Source: Paenibacillus sabuli (lineage in GTDB: Bacteria > Bacillota > Bacilli > Paenibacillales > Paenibacillaceae). Taken from it: DNA of 64,000 nt. A program made the position numbers and the translations under genes. Numbering within the stretch: the stretch's first letter is position 1; each line of letters starts with the position of its first letter. This document shows, piece after piece, positions 44,159 through 54,115 of this stretch. The stretch is taken from assembly GCF_014705605.1 (NCBI RefSeq), contig NZ_JACXIZ010000032.1, positions 62,001 through 126,000 on the forward strand. The letters run 5' to 3'. The notes under the pieces are model-generated. The model worked only from the letters and a program-made list of their open reading frames with translations. It ran no database searches and was not told where the DNA came from.

Positions 44159-45205
44159 TCAATCTCCCGGATAGCGCGTCGGTTCGAGCTGCCCTGCCAG
44201 CCGATAGGCAAGCAGATCGTCCGCCACCCGGAGCAGCACATCCTGCAGCTCTACCCCTGCGGCCCAGTCCGCGGGTATCCGATCGTACCCGAGCGCGGCG
44301 CCCAGAATATTGCCCGTAATCGCGCCGGTGCTGTCGCTGTCGCCGCTGTGATTGACCGCCGCGATGAGCGCTTGCCTGAAGTCGCGCGCATGCTTGAGTG
44401 CGCAATAGACGGCGATGCCGAGCGCTTCCTCGCCGACCCAGCCCTCGCCCAGCTCGGCGATCGCCTCGACGTCGGGCCGGTCTTGCTGCGCGAGCCTCAC
44501 CGCCGACTGCAGACACCGCGTGCATTCCTCATGCCCCGTATAGCCGGGCAGGACGCCCAGCGTAGCCGCGACCGCCGCTTCCAGGGACTGCCCTTCGATG
44601 ATTGCGGCGACCAGATACGCGAGCGCGCCGGCGGACAGGTAACCGCTCGGATGGCCATGGGTCAGCGCAGCGTACTTAACCGCCATGTCGAAGGCTTGTT
44701 CCTTCGGATAAAAAAGTCCGGCGGGCGCAGCCCGCATCACCCCGCCGCAGCCCTTGCTGTCGTTGATCGGCCTCTCCGCCGTGCCGATCGTGCGGCTCGA
44801 CAGCGCGCTCAGGCACGAATGCCCCGGCGCCCGGCGCGCATACAGCTCCTGTACGTCGAGCAGCCAGCTTTTATACGCCCATGCGTAACCGTCGTACTTC
44901 GGGTAGCCTTGCGTCAGCAGCCAGCGCTGATAGGCATAATAGACGGCGGACGGCGAATGCGCGATTCCCTTCTGACGGCCCCGCGACTCCGCGCGCAGGA
45001 TGCCCTCGGCCGTGAACAGCGTCATCTGCGTATCGTCCGTAATCTCCGCTGCGCCGGCGTCGCCGGGCTGCAAGTCGCGGATGCCGCCGCTGCCGTATTT
45101 GGCGAGAATCGTCTCGTAGCTGTCGAATTCCACCGGCCAGCCTAGTGCGTCGCCGATGGCGCCGCCGACGAGACAGCCTCTATAAAAAGCGGGTGTGCGC
45201 TTCAT
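44159..45205 (-). CDS. ADP-ribosylglycohydrolase (DraG)-family protein
   Basis: 348 residues from ATG 45205, preceded by GAGGGGG; the frame to 45226 is not needed. Family hallmarks: RGCLVGGAIGDALGWPVE at the start, EITDDTQMTLFTAEG (metal-binding Thr-Asp-Asp), and NHSGDSDSTGAITGNILGA near the C-terminus with the second metal-binding Asp residues. It should remove ADP-ribose from Arg, Ser or small molecules using two Mg/Mn ions. No ADP-ribosyltransferase partner is visible in the window, so its substrate is unknown. Confidence 0.92.
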   Translation of the reverse strand: MKRTPAFYRGCLVGGAIGDALGWPVEFDSYETILAKYGSGGIRDLQPGDAGAAEITDDTQMTLFTAEGILRAESRGRQKGIAHSPSAVYYAYQRWLLTQGYPKYDGYAWAYKSWLLDVQELYARRAPGHSCLSALSSRTIGTAERPINDSKGCGGVMRAAPAGLFYPKEQAFDMAVKYAALTHGHPSGYLSAGALAYLVAAIIEGQSLEAAVAATLGVLPGYTGHEECTRCLQSAVRLAQQDRPDVEAIAELGEGWVGEEALGIAVYCALKHARDFRQALIAAVNHSGDSDSTGAITGNILGAALGYDRIPADWAAGVELQDVLLRVADDLLAYRLAGQLEPTRYPGD

Positions 45206-45370
45206 CGTGAACCCCCTCATCTTCAAATTACCAACGCAAAAAACGCCCCATCCTTGTGGCTTAAATCTACTATATACTATACGCCTGCAAGCCGCCCGGA
45301 CACAAACGGCGCTCGGCAGCCGCGCCTCATGAACGGCGAAAGAAGCCTCCCGCAGCCGCGCCTCTCAAAA

Positions 45371-45399
45371 GAAAAAACCGACGCTCGCCCGAGCGTCGG
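45371..45399 (-). terminator. Terminator of the first giant SLH protein gene
   Basis: CCGACGCTCG pairs with CGAGCGTCGG across a 2-nt loop (45378-45399) and is followed on the minus strand by TTTTTTC. It lies about 45 bp past the stop. Confidence 0.9.
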
Positions 45400-45441
45400 C
45401 TTCTCTCTCGATCCCGCCGGGACACGGCGGTCCCGACTAGA

Positions 45442-48400
45442 CTATGGCAGCGGCAGCCACTGCTCGCCGCCTGCCTCCCTCACTTCGTACGCATGGTCGA
45501 CGGACGCCTCCATGATGTCGGCATACGCCCAGTGGCCCGCCGTCACGTCCGGCCACTCCAGCTGCTCCGCCCCGTAGAGCGGGCCGCGTCCGAATACGCG
45601 GTTGAGAATCGTCACCGCTTCGGCCCGCGTCAGCTGCCGATCCGGCGCGAAGCTGCCGTCCGGATAGCCGCCCATGATGCCCGTCTCCTGCACGGCGGCG
45701 ATGATGCCGCTCGCCCAGTGCGACGCCGACACATCCGCGAACGGACTGCCTGCGACCTCGTCCAGACCCAGGTTATTCGCCACGACGGCCGCCATCTCGG
45801 CGCGCGTGATGCCCGACTGCGGACGGAAGCTGCCGTCCGGGTAGCCGCTCATCAGACCGGCTTCGAGCGCGCGGGCAATATCTCCTGCCGCCCAATGCGA
45901 CGCCGCCACGTCCGGGTAGCCTGCTGCTGTCTTACCCGTCAGCTCGGCAAGCCGCGACAGCATCGCTGCCATCTCGGCGCGCGTAACGTCGCGGTCCGGG
46001 CGGAAATTGCCGTCCGGGTAGCCATTCATGTAAGCATCATGCGTCAGCACCGCATCCGCCGGGAAGTGGATGATCGTGAAGGTGCTGAAGCGGTCGATGC
46101 TGAATTGTAGGCCCAATGCGCCATCCGCCATCGTCACGACCTCGCCGCGTACGACTTCCTTGTCGCCGTCGGAATGCTCGATGTACACGCCCATGCTGCG
46201 CAGGTACAGCTCGCGCGCCGCTGCCTGCTCCGGCAGCGCCACCTCATCCATCGGCAGGATCAAGGTAACCGGACGGCTCGACAGATTCGTCTCGATCGTC
46301 ATCGGACGCGAGACGACCTCGGCGTCGTCGTCGCCGCTGATCGCACGGACGACCGCTTCGGTACGCGCCCGATCCTCGACTTCGCCGCGCTCCTCTTCAT
46401 CGCGCACCGGTACCAGTCGGAAGTAGAAATCCTCCTCCAGCCCTTCCAAGGAGCTCGCCGGCACGAGGATCACGCCATGCGGCGAACGGATCTCCAGGTC
46501 GATGCCATGCTCCTGCAGCTGGCGCACCGTCGCCAGCGGCACCTCGATCGACGCTTCGTCGATCTTGTCCTCCGCATCCGGCACGAGCACCGTGATGCGC
46601 GATTCCTCACGCTCCAGCGCCTTGCCGATTGCTTCCTCCGCCTTGGCGGCATCCAGCTCGACGCGGTCGGTGACGCGGCCGTCGGCATGACGCGTGCGCT
46701 CCAGCTCGACGAGCGTCACATTGTCGTCATCGCCTGAGATCACATCAACGGTGATCGTCTCGGTGTTGGTCGCCGGCGGGACGAACGGCCCGCCGGTCGA
46801 ACGGCGATTCAGATCATCGCGCGCCTCCGTCACAGCTGCCAGCGCTGCGTCTACTTCGCGCTGCGTAGCAGACGGGTCGTCCAGCACCGCTTGGGCCGCT
46901 GCCAGCGCGTCCTCCAGCGCCTTCCAGCTCGACGAGGTATAGCGTGATTCGCGCAGCTCCTCGGCGTCGATCTCCTCGACCTTCGCCTGCAGCGCCGTCT
47001 TGTCGACGACGAGCTGATTGTCCGCCGCTTCGTCGAAGCCGTCCACCGGCAGACCCGTCTCCCCGCGCAGATTGCCTGCCTCTGCATCATAGGCGACCGT
47101 GACAGCCGTATCGATATCTACGGCGTCAGGCAGGGTGAGGATCAGTGTGGCGCCGTCCACTGTGAATCCGGTCGGCGTCACCGTCTCGCCGTTGACCGTC
47201 ACCGTGAAGCCGGCCAGATCGTCCAGTTTCACAGTCTGGTCAAAGGCCAGCACAACTTCGCTCGGGGTCCTCACCGTGATCTGCTCCAGCTCCGGCTCCA
47301 CCATACCCGCGAGTCCATCATAGGCAGCATCCAGCGCATCCAGCGCATCGGCTACCTCCTGCTGTGTCGCCTCCGGATCGGCCAATACCGCCTGCGCAGC
47401 TTGCAACTCGTCCTGTAGCGCCGACCAGCTCGCAGGGGTGTAATTCGCTTCCGTCAGGTTGGCATCGTCGATCTCATCGACCTTGGCCTGCAGCGCCGAC
47501 TTATCGACCTCCAGCCAATTGCCCGCTGCTTGCTCGAAGCTTGCGACCGGCAGACCCGTTTCGCCCGTCAGGGTGCCCGGGGCCGCCGCATCATAGGCGA
47601 CTGTCACGCTCGCATCCGCATCTACCGCCGCCGGCAGCGTCAGCGTCAGCGTATCGCCGTTCACGGTGAATCCCGCAGGCGTCACCGCTTCGCCGTTCAC
47701 GGTCACCGTGAAGCCGTCCAGATCGTCCAGCATGACCGTCCGATCGAAGGCCAGCTCCAGGTACGTCGAAGCGGTCACCGTCGCGCGCTCCAGTACTGGC
47801 GCCGTCAGCCCCTCCAGGCCGCTATATGCCGCATTCAGCGCATCCAGCGCTTCGTTCACTTCCTGCTGCGTCGCTGTCGGATCGTCGAGCACGTCCTGTG
47901 CAGCGGTCCGCGCCGCTTCCAGCGCTCCCCAGCTTGCAGGCGTGTAGTTCGCTTCCGCCAGCGTACCGCCGTCCACTTCGCCGGTGATCGCATCGGCTCT
48001 GTCCGCCAGCGCCGACTTGTCCACCGTCAGATTGTTGACGGCCGCTTCGTCGAAGCCGGCTGCCGGCAGACCGGTCTCGCCGGTCAGCGTGCCCGGCGCA
48101 GCCGCATCGTAGGCCACCGTCACGCTCGCGTCCGCATCCACCGCCTCCGGCAGCGTCAGCGTCACCGTGTCGCCGTCCACCGTGAAGGCACCTGGCTCCA
48201 GCGTGACCGGCGCGCCGTTCACTTCGACCGTGAAGCCGCTCAGATCGGTCAGCTCGACCGGCTTGTCAAAGGTCAGCTCGACCGCCGTCGGACTCGTCAC
48301 GGCGATGCCTTCCAGCTCAGGCGCGGTCAGGCCGACCAGTTCGTTGTAGGCCTCATTCAGCGCCGTCAATGCGTCGTCTACCTCCTGCTGCGTCGCTGTC

Positions 48401-51400
48401 GGATCGTCGAGCACGTCCTGTGCAGCGGTCCGCGCCGCTTCCAGCGCTCCCCAGCTTGCAGGCGTGTAGTTCGCTTCCGCCAGCGTACCGCCGTCCACCT
48501 CGCCGGTGATCGCATCGGCTCTGTCCGCCAGCGCCGACTTGTCCACCGTCAGATTGTTGACGGCCGCTTCGTCGAAGTCGGCTACCGGCAGACCGGTCTC
48601 GCCGGTCAGCGTGCCCGGCGCAGCCGCGTCGTAGGCCACCGTCACGATCGCGTCCGCATCCACCGCCTCCGGCAGCGTCAGCGTCACCGTGTCGCCGTCC
48701 ACCGTGAAGGCACCTGGTCCCAGCGTGACCGGCGCCCCGTTCACTTCGACCGTGAAGCCGCTCAGATCGGTCAGCTCGACCGGCTTGTCAAAGGTCAGCT
48801 CAACCGCTGTCGGACTCGTCACGACGACGCTGTCCAGCTCGGGCGCAGTCAATCCGACCAGCCCGGTGTACGCCTCATTCAGCGCCGTCAACGCTTCGTT
48901 CACTTCCTGCTGCGTCGCTGCCGGATCGTCGAGCACCTCCTGCGCCGCCGTCTGCGCCGCCTCCAGCACCGCCCAGCTTGCAGGCGTGTAGTTCGCTTCC
49001 GCCAGCGCGCCGCCTTCCATCTCGTCTGCGAGCTCATCCAGCTTGTTGGCGAGCGCCACCTTGTTGATCGCCGCCAACGCCTCGAACGGATTCGCCGCGA
49101 CATGGCTTGCCGCGTCCCGGACATTGCCGGTGCCGTCGTAAGCGATGGTGACCGGTTCGCCAGAGGCGAGCTCCGCATCCGGGAGGGAGATCAGCAGCGT
49201 GTTCGGGTCTGCGGCATCCACCTCATAAGACGCGGCGCTCAAGTCAAGCACGGTGTCCCCGACACGCACCGTGAAGCCGTTCAGGCTGCCGACCGCTACT
49301 GCACGGTCGAACGTCAGACGGAGCGTGTGATCATCCGTATCCGATGCCGCCAGTTCCAGCGCCGCCTGCGTCGGCACCGGGTACTCGAAGCCGAAGGTAA
49401 AGTAAACGCCGTCGGCCAGCTCTGCGCTGTTCAGCGTGACCGTACCATCGGTATCCGATACCGCATAATACGCGACATTGGCCTCCATATCCGCCGAATC
49501 GCTCACGATGAGATACGCCGGATAACCGACATTGTAATCGCCCTGGTCCATCACTTCGTCCGCTCGCAGCGTAATCGTCGTATCTGCCCAGTTCGTCTTG
49601 TCGACCTTGTAAATCCGCGCCAGTGTTGCAAGCGACGCGTCCGCATACTCCAGCCGAAGGCCGTCTTCGTAGCTGGCCTCCGCGCCGTTGTCGCCGAACA
49701 GCAGGAACGATCGGTCCTGCGCGATCGCCGCCGCATTTTGCGAATTGGATGGCGCGACAGCGTCACCGACCGCAATGGCCACATTCCCGTCCGCTTCGGA
49801 CTTGGACTGCTTCTGCAGTTGGTTGCCCTCGTCGTCGCGTCCAATGCCGGTGACGCGGTTGCTGTATGCCGCGTAGTCTGGATTGGTGAAATCCCAGAAT
49901 ACCGTGCCGGCCGTGCCGTCCCAATTGCTCGCCACATAGTACTCGGCATTTTGCAGCGTCAGGCCGTATTTTAAGGCCAGATAGCTGTTCACGCGATCCC
50001 GCTCGGCCGGAGCCAGCTCGCGATCGAACAGGATCATTTCCGGTATTGCACTGCCTTGCAAGACCGAATTATGACCTGCCCCAATGTAATAGCGACTAAA
50101 AGCCGTTAATGTTGGGAATCCAAAACGATTGCCGGTTGCATCTGTCGCTTCGAACTCCTCGTCATACAAAGATGTTCCATTCAAGCTCAGGCGCCATGAT
50201 TCAGGAGAGCTCAACACGCGCAGCAAGCCCGCCTGGTTCAAGTTCGCAACCGGATCCGTCAGCGTTACTTGCGGATTCGACACGCTGCGGCCAAAATAGG
50301 TGCTGAACCCGTTTGCTCTGTAATGTGCTCCGCTCGCATATGCGCCACCCAATTCCCAAGGAAATCCGGAGTTGCCGCCAGCGGCCTGCACCGAGAACAC
50401 TTCACGCGTGTTATCGCCAGTGGAAAAATTGGGCGTCCAATAATAGCGCGCCCCGGTCATGCCAACATTGAAATTCATGGCCGCGCGGTTGCTTTCATAG
50501 TTAAAGGCGCTAGTAGGTGCAATCGCCTCCCACATGCGGTCGGCCGCGAGATCCTGCAGCTGCTGGACATCGCCATTGCCGTCGATGACCCCCGCTTCCG
50601 CACTGCGCTTCATGTCCACCCAGGAGATCAAGCCATCCGACACTCCGCCCGGGGAGACATCGCCCGAAGCCGCTACCGTGAGCCCGGTCCGCGCCGCCTC
50701 CAGCCGCTCGAGCGCCAACCCGATATCCTCGGCAGTGGCGTTCGCATCGTCCAGTACATCCTGAGCCTTGTCCATTTCGATCTGCAAGGCATTCCAACTC
50801 AAGGGCAAATAATCGGTGACGTCGAGGCCCTCGCCCGCAATCTCGTCACGCTTCGCCTGCAGCGCCGACTTGTCGATCAGCGTGACCGTGGCGCTGATCG
50901 AGCGGCTCGTATCGTCGCCCGGCATGCCGCCGTATTCCACGACGTAGCCCAGAACCGAATTGTTCGTGTTGGCGAAATCATTCCAAAGTCCGGAAGTGGC
51001 CCCGCCGCTGTAAATGTGCGTAACATATTCTTGTCCGCTATGATCGTTGGGTTCCCCGCCGGCCCAATTTGTATACATCAGGCCTGTCTGCGGAACGCCG
51101 TAGACGGCATCGGCCACAGCACTGCCGTTACCTGTCAATCCGGTGTAGAATACAAGACCGCTTCCGCCATCCTGCAGACCTTCCGGCCCCGTCACCCAGC
51201 GCCACTCGACATTGGCCGCGTTCGCCGGCCCGGTTACCACGCCGCCGCTCACGGCACGGTTGACGTCCTTGCCGCCGATCCAGCCGATGCCTTGCGCTTT
51301 TTCCTCGATGAAATCATTTTCGGCCTGGCTCGTAATGGTGGCCAGGTAGCCCTGAAGCCCGAAGTGAACACGCGTTGCCGCCGCCTGAACCGCCTGTTCC

Positions 51401-51897
51401 CAGGTCAACCCTCCGGCAACGATGTATTCATAGTAATGGCCATTGCCGCTAAACCCGAGCGCCGTGCCGAGCGAGAACGTGATCTCGCGCTTCCTCGTGC
51501 CGGTCGCCAACGCGGCAAATTCGGCGCCCTGCAGCACGGCCTCGTAGTCCGCAGGAGTTGCCGTGCCGGACAGGACGTAGACGCCATTGCCCTCGTCACT
51601 GACCATAATGCCCGTCGCCCCAGTATCAAACGTCAGCGTATCGCCCGGCTGATAGCCGTTGATGACCGCATTGGCGCCGTCCAGCGTCTCGCCGATATCT
51701 TCTGCAGAGATGGACAAGATATCGAAAGAAGAACCAACAAAATCCATATACGCGGAAGAAGCGTCAATCTCAATTGTACCCGGCGCCGCGTGCACCTTGG
51801 CCGGCGCCGGCAACGCAAACCCGCTCAGTACCAGTGCCAGCGACAAGGTCATCGCCAGCCAGCGCCGGATGACCTTCTTTTTTCGTGTGTCGATCAA
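45442..51897 (-). CDS. Giant SLH surface protein with C-type-lectin-like and FIVAR/SwmB repeats
   Basis: 2151 residues; TTG 51897, nine bases after GGAGG. The start aligns with that of the paralogue at 60106. Signal peptide 1-38. A C-type-lectin-like domain at 120-325 (GEPNDHSGQEY, LWNDFAN), a FIVAR-like helical module (345-415), a LamG/DUF8202-like region (430-870), then alternating SwmB-like beta and FIVAR alpha modules of about 174 residues. A conserved 250-residue domain (EIRSPHGVILVPASS) leads to three SLH domains (YPDGNFRPDRDVTRAEMAAM and equivalents). It is held on the S-layer wall polymer and probably binds glycans or matrix; no catalytic motif is seen. Confidence 0.9.
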   Translation of the reverse strand: MIDTRKKKVIRRWLAMTLSLALVLSGFALPAPAKVHAAPGTIEIDASSAYMDFVGSSFDILSISAEDIGETLDGANAVINGYQPGDTLTFDTGATGIMVSDEGNGVYVLSGTATPADYEAVLQGAEFAALATGTRKREITFSLGTALGFSGNGHYYEYIVAGGLTWEQAVQAAATRVHFGLQGYLATITSQAENDFIEEKAQGIGWIGGKDVNRAVSGGVVTGPANAANVEWRWVTGPEGLQDGGSGLVFYTGLTGNGSAVADAVYGVPQTGLMYTNWAGGEPNDHSGQEYVTHIYSGGATSGLWNDFANTNNSVLGYVVEYGGMPGDDTSRSISATVTLIDKSALQAKRDEIAGEGLDVTDYLPLSWNALQIEMDKAQDVLDDANATAEDIGLALERLEAARTGLTVAASGDVSPGGVSDGLISWVDMKRSAEAGVIDGNGDVQQLQDLAADRMWEAIAPTSAFNYESNRAAMNFNVGMTGARYYWTPNFSTGDNTREVFSVQAAGGNSGFPWELGGAYASGAHYRANGFSTYFGRSVSNPQVTLTDPVANLNQAGLLRVLSSPESWRLSLNGTSLYDEEFEATDATGNRFGFPTLTAFSRYYIGAGHNSVLQGSAIPEMILFDRELAPAERDRVNSYLALKYGLTLQNAEYYVASNWDGTAGTVFWDFTNPDYAAYSNRVTGIGRDDEGNQLQKQSKSEADGNVAIAVGDAVAPSNSQNAAAIAQDRSFLLFGDNGAEASYEDGLRLEYADASLATLARIYKVDKTNWADTTITLRADEVMDQGDYNVGYPAYLIVSDSADMEANVAYYAVSDTDGTVTLNSAELADGVYFTFGFEYPVPTQAALELAASDTDDHTLRLTFDRAVAVGSLNGFTVRVGDTVLDLSAASYEVDAADPNTLLISLPDAELASGEPVTIAYDGTGNVRDAASHVAANPFEALAAINKVALANKLDELADEMEGGALAEANYTPASWAVLEAAQTAAQEVLDDPAATQQEVNEALTALNEAYTGLVGLTAPELDSVVVTSPTAVELTFDKPVELTDLSGFTVEVNGAPVTLGPGAFTVDGDTVTLTLPEAVDADAIVTVAYDAAAPGTLTGETGLPVADFDEAAVNNLTVDKSALADRADAITGEVDGGTLAEANYTPASWGALEAARTAAQDVLDDPTATQQEVDDALTALNEAYNELVGLTAPELEGIAVTSPTAVELTFDKPVELTDLSGFTVEVNGAPVTLEPGAFTVDGDTVTLTLPEAVDADASVTVAYDAAAPGTLTGETGLPAAGFDEAAVNNLTVDKSALADRADAITGEVDGGTLAEANYTPASWGALEAARTAAQDVLDDPTATQQEVNEALDALNAAYSGLEGLTAPVLERATVTASTYLELAFDRTVMLDDLDGFTVTVNGEAVTPAGFTVNGDTLTLTLPAAVDADASVTVAYDAAAPGTLTGETGLPVASFEQAAGNWLEVDKSALQAKVDEIDDANLTEANYTPASWSALQDELQAAQAVLADPEATQQEVADALDALDAAYDGLAGMVEPELEQITVRTPSEVVLAFDQTVKLDDLAGFTVTVNGETVTPTGFTVDGATLILTLPDAVDIDTAVTVAYDAEAGNLRGETGLPVDGFDEAADNQLVVDKTALQAKVEEIDAEELRESRYTSSSWKALEDALAAAQAVLDDPSATQREVDAALAAVTEARDDLNRRSTGGPFVPPATNTETITVDVISGDDDNVTLVELERTRHADGRVTDRVELDAAKAEEAIGKALEREESRITVLVPDAEDKIDEASIEVPLATVRQLQEHGIDLEIRSPHGVILVPASSLEGLEEDFYFRLVPVRDEEERGEVEDRARTEAVVRAISGDDDAEVVSRPMTIETNLSSRPVTLILPMDEVALPEQAAARELYLRSMGVYIEHSDGDKEVVRGEVVTMADGALGLQFSIDRFSTFTIIHFPADAVLTHDAYMNGYPDGNFRPDRDVTRAEMAAMLSRLAELTGKTAAGYPDVAASHWAAGDIARALEAGLMSGYPDGSFRPQSGITRAEMAAVVANNLGLDEVAGSPFADVSASHWASGIIAAVQETGIMGGYPDGSFAPDRQLTRAEAVTILNRVFGRGPLYGAEQLEWPDVTAGHWAYADIMEASVDHAYEVREAGGEQWLPLP
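47860..48990 (-). repeat. 522-bp near-identical tandem coding repeat
   Basis: Inside the SLH protein gene, consecutive FIVAR+SwmB units repeat with a 522-bp (174-codon) period, for example the motif TGCAGCGGTCCGCGCC at 47899 and again at 48421. The two central units are almost identical over hundreds of bases; outer units are diverged. The pattern indicates recent duplication or gene conversion. Confidence 0.85.
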
Positions 51898-52160
51898 CTT
51901 GAAAAACCTCCTTGCATCGATTGCTTATTCTAGTGCGTCTCTTCCCGATTGAATACGGCAAACCATTCTAAAACCACTCCGGTCGGTCGCTCCCTCCTTC
52001 GCATGGAAAATCCAAGAAAACAATATCGCAGCTACCTCTACAAAACCTTTACAGGTGTCACAAAACACAAATTGGGACAACCAAGAAGTCAGATTCGCGC
52101 CTGCATGCCTTCGCGCAAACGCGCTACAATAAGAAGAGAACAAACGAGGAGGGAAATCCA

Positions 52161-53219
52161 TTGTCCACGATGAAAATCGCCATCATCGGCTGCGGCACGA
52201 TTGCCAGCAACGCCCATATCAAGGCTTATATGGCCAATGCCGAAGCGGAGATCAAATATTTTTGCGATCTGATCCCCGAGAAAGCCGAAAAAGCCGTCGC
52301 CGAATTCGGCTGCGGCATCGCCATCACCGACTACAAGGTCGCGCTCGACGATCCGGAGATCGAGGCCGTCTCGATCTGCACGCCCAATCACGTCCATGCC
52401 TCGATCTCGATCGATTGCATGCGCGCGGGCAAGCATGTGCTCTGCGAAAAGCCGGCCGCGCGCACGTACGCGGAGGCGCTGGAGATGCAGCAGGTCCAGC
52501 ACGAAACCGGGTGCGTGCTCAACATCGGCGTCGTGAACCGGTTCAACTCGGCGGTCAACCATATCAAGCGCATGGTCGAGAACGGCGAGCTCGGCGACGT
52601 GTACCACATCTATGTCAGCTTCCGCTCGCACCGCTCGATTCCCGGTCTGGGCGGCGCCTTCACGACCAAGGCGATCGCCGGCGGCGGCGCGCTCATCGAC
52701 TGGGGCGTGCATTTCCTCGACATCGTCATGTACTGCCTCGGCGATCCGCGCCCAGTGGCCGTCTCGGGACAGGCCTATTCCAAGCTCGGCGCCGATATCC
52801 CGAACTATGCCTACACGAGCATGTGGGCCGGCCCGCCCAACCCGGAGGGCACGTACGACGTCGACGACTTCGTGACCGCGCTCGTGCGCACCGAGGGCCC
52901 GACGATCTCGATGAACGGCGCCTGGGCGCAAAATATCGGCGAGCGGGAGATGTACATCGACTTCCTCGGCGACAAGGCCGGCATCCGCCTGCAGTACGGC
53001 AGCGACTTCAAAGTTTACGGCGCCAAGGACGGCGTATTGCTGGAGACCGCACCGTCCTTCCGCTCTGTGGACATGTTCCAGGAGGAGATCGACCGCTTCG
53101 TCGCTTGCATCCGCAGCGGCGAGAAGCTGCCGTCGCATATCGACACGGTCATCCTGTCCTCGCAAATTATTCAGGGCATCTATGATTCATCGGAGTCCAA
53201 AAAGGAAATCTTGTTCTAG
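52161..53219 (+). CDS. Gfo/Idh/MocA-family dehydrogenase
   Basis: 352 residues. TTG 52161 is seven bases after AGGAGGG; ATG 52170 would be too far (16). Rossmann start MKIAIIGCGTIASNAHIKAY, then LCEKPAART (catalytic Lys) and GGGALIDWGVHFLDIVMYCLG. First gene of a + strand trio with a Gfo/Idh-like protein and an AraC regulator, 34 bp between the first two. Substrate probably a sugar or inositol-like polyol. The trio sits between two giant SLH proteins, and the divergent promoter region 51898-52160 separates it from the first. Confidence 0.94.
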   Translation: MSTMKIAIIGCGTIASNAHIKAYMANAEAEIKYFCDLIPEKAEKAVAEFGCGIAITDYKVALDDPEIEAVSICTPNHVHASISIDCMRAGKHVLCEKPAARTYAEALEMQQVQHETGCVLNIGVVNRFNSAVNHIKRMVENGELGDVYHIYVSFRSHRSIPGLGGAFTTKAIAGGGALIDWGVHFLDIVMYCLGDPRPVAVSGQAYSKLGADIPNYAYTSMWAGPPNPEGTYDVDDFVTALVRTEGPTISMNGAWAQNIGEREMYIDFLGDKAGIRLQYGSDFKVYGAKDGVLLETAPSFRSVDMFQEEIDRFVACIRSGEKLPSHIDTVILSSQIIQGIYDSSESKKEILF

Positions 53220-53253
53220 AGGCAGATAGACGCCAAGGAGGGATCGGCAAGCG

Positions 53254-54102
53254 ATGCAGACGATCGGCTTCATCGATTATTATCTGGACGAATGGCATGC
53301 GAATAAATATCCGCAGTGGATCGAAGCGGCGTCGGGCGGAGAACTGAAAGTGACATGCGCCTACGGCATGGTCGACGCCCCGAGCGGACGGACCAACGCC
53401 GCGTGGGCAAGCGAGATGGGCATCGAGCTGCTCGGCAGCATCGAGGAGGTCGTGGCACGCTGCGATTACCTGATCGTGCTCTCGCCCGACCATCCGCAGT
53501 ATCATGAAGAGTTGGCAAGGCTGCCACTGCAGTCCGGCAAGCCGACCTATGTGGACAAGACGTTCGCGCCGGACCGGGCGATTGCGCTGCGGCTATTCGA
53601 GCTGGCGCGGCAGCATGGCACGCCGCTCTTCTCCTCTTCGGCGCTGCGCTTCGCAGCCGAATACGAGGCGGCCGCAGGCAAGCGCCTCGATACCCTCGTC
53701 AGCCGCGGGCCCGGCCGCTACGGCAATTACGCCGTGCATCAGCTCGAGTCGATCGCGATGCTGATGGGCACGGACGCGAGCCGGATCATGGCGGTCGGCA
53801 CACAGCAGGCCCCGAGCCTGCTGCTGCAGTACCCGGACGGCCGCCAAGCGAGCATGACGCATATGGCCGGCAGTCCGTTCGCGCTGGCTTGGCTGGAGGA
53901 CGGCGGTCAGGCCGGCGAAGCGGTGGCCGAGGGTGATTTTTTTGCTTCCTTTATCGCGAATCTGGTACAATTTTTCCGTACCGGACAGCCACCCGTCGCC
54001 CCGTCTGTCACCGTCGCCGTCATGACGTATATCGAATATGGCGCGAAGGCGATGCAGACGCCGTATCAATGGGTGGACTTGCCGGCAGTACAAGGCGAAT
54101 AG
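53254..54102 (+). CDS. Gfo/Idh/MocA-like protein lacking normal cofactor and catalytic motifs
   Basis: 282 residues, AAGGAGG about 15 bases upstream of ATG 53254. The overall pattern resembles a Gfo/Idh protein: EEVVARCDYLIVLSPDHPQYHEEL, PTYVDKTFAPDRA, and C-terminal segments. However the N-terminus is MQTIGFIDYYLDEWHANKYP, without the GxGxxG dinucleotide loop, and the usual EKP is VDKTF. It may therefore be a non-canonical or regulatory member, or bind a different cofactor. Translationally linked to the neighbours (34 and 13 bp gaps), so it acts in the same pathway. Confidence 0.75.
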   Translation: MQTIGFIDYYLDEWHANKYPQWIEAASGGELKVTCAYGMVDAPSGRTNAAWASEMGIELLGSIEEVVARCDYLIVLSPDHPQYHEELARLPLQSGKPTYVDKTFAPDRAIALRLFELARQHGTPLFSSSALRFAAEYEAAAGKRLDTLVSRGPGRYGNYAVHQLESIAMLMGTDASRIMAVGTQQAPSLLLQYPDGRQASMTHMAGSPFALAWLEDGGQAGEAVAEGDFFASFIANLVQFFRTGQPPVAPSVTVAVMTYIEYGAKAMQTPYQWVDLPAVQGE

Positions 54103-54115
54103 AGGCGATCGGAGC

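Noticed and set aside
47530-49974. 814-codon + strand open frame, repetitive (RCRIVEHVL, RRFQRSPACRR)
   Set aside because: Antisense to the FIVAR/SwmB repeats of the SLH protein; no ribosome binding site and no recognisable fold.
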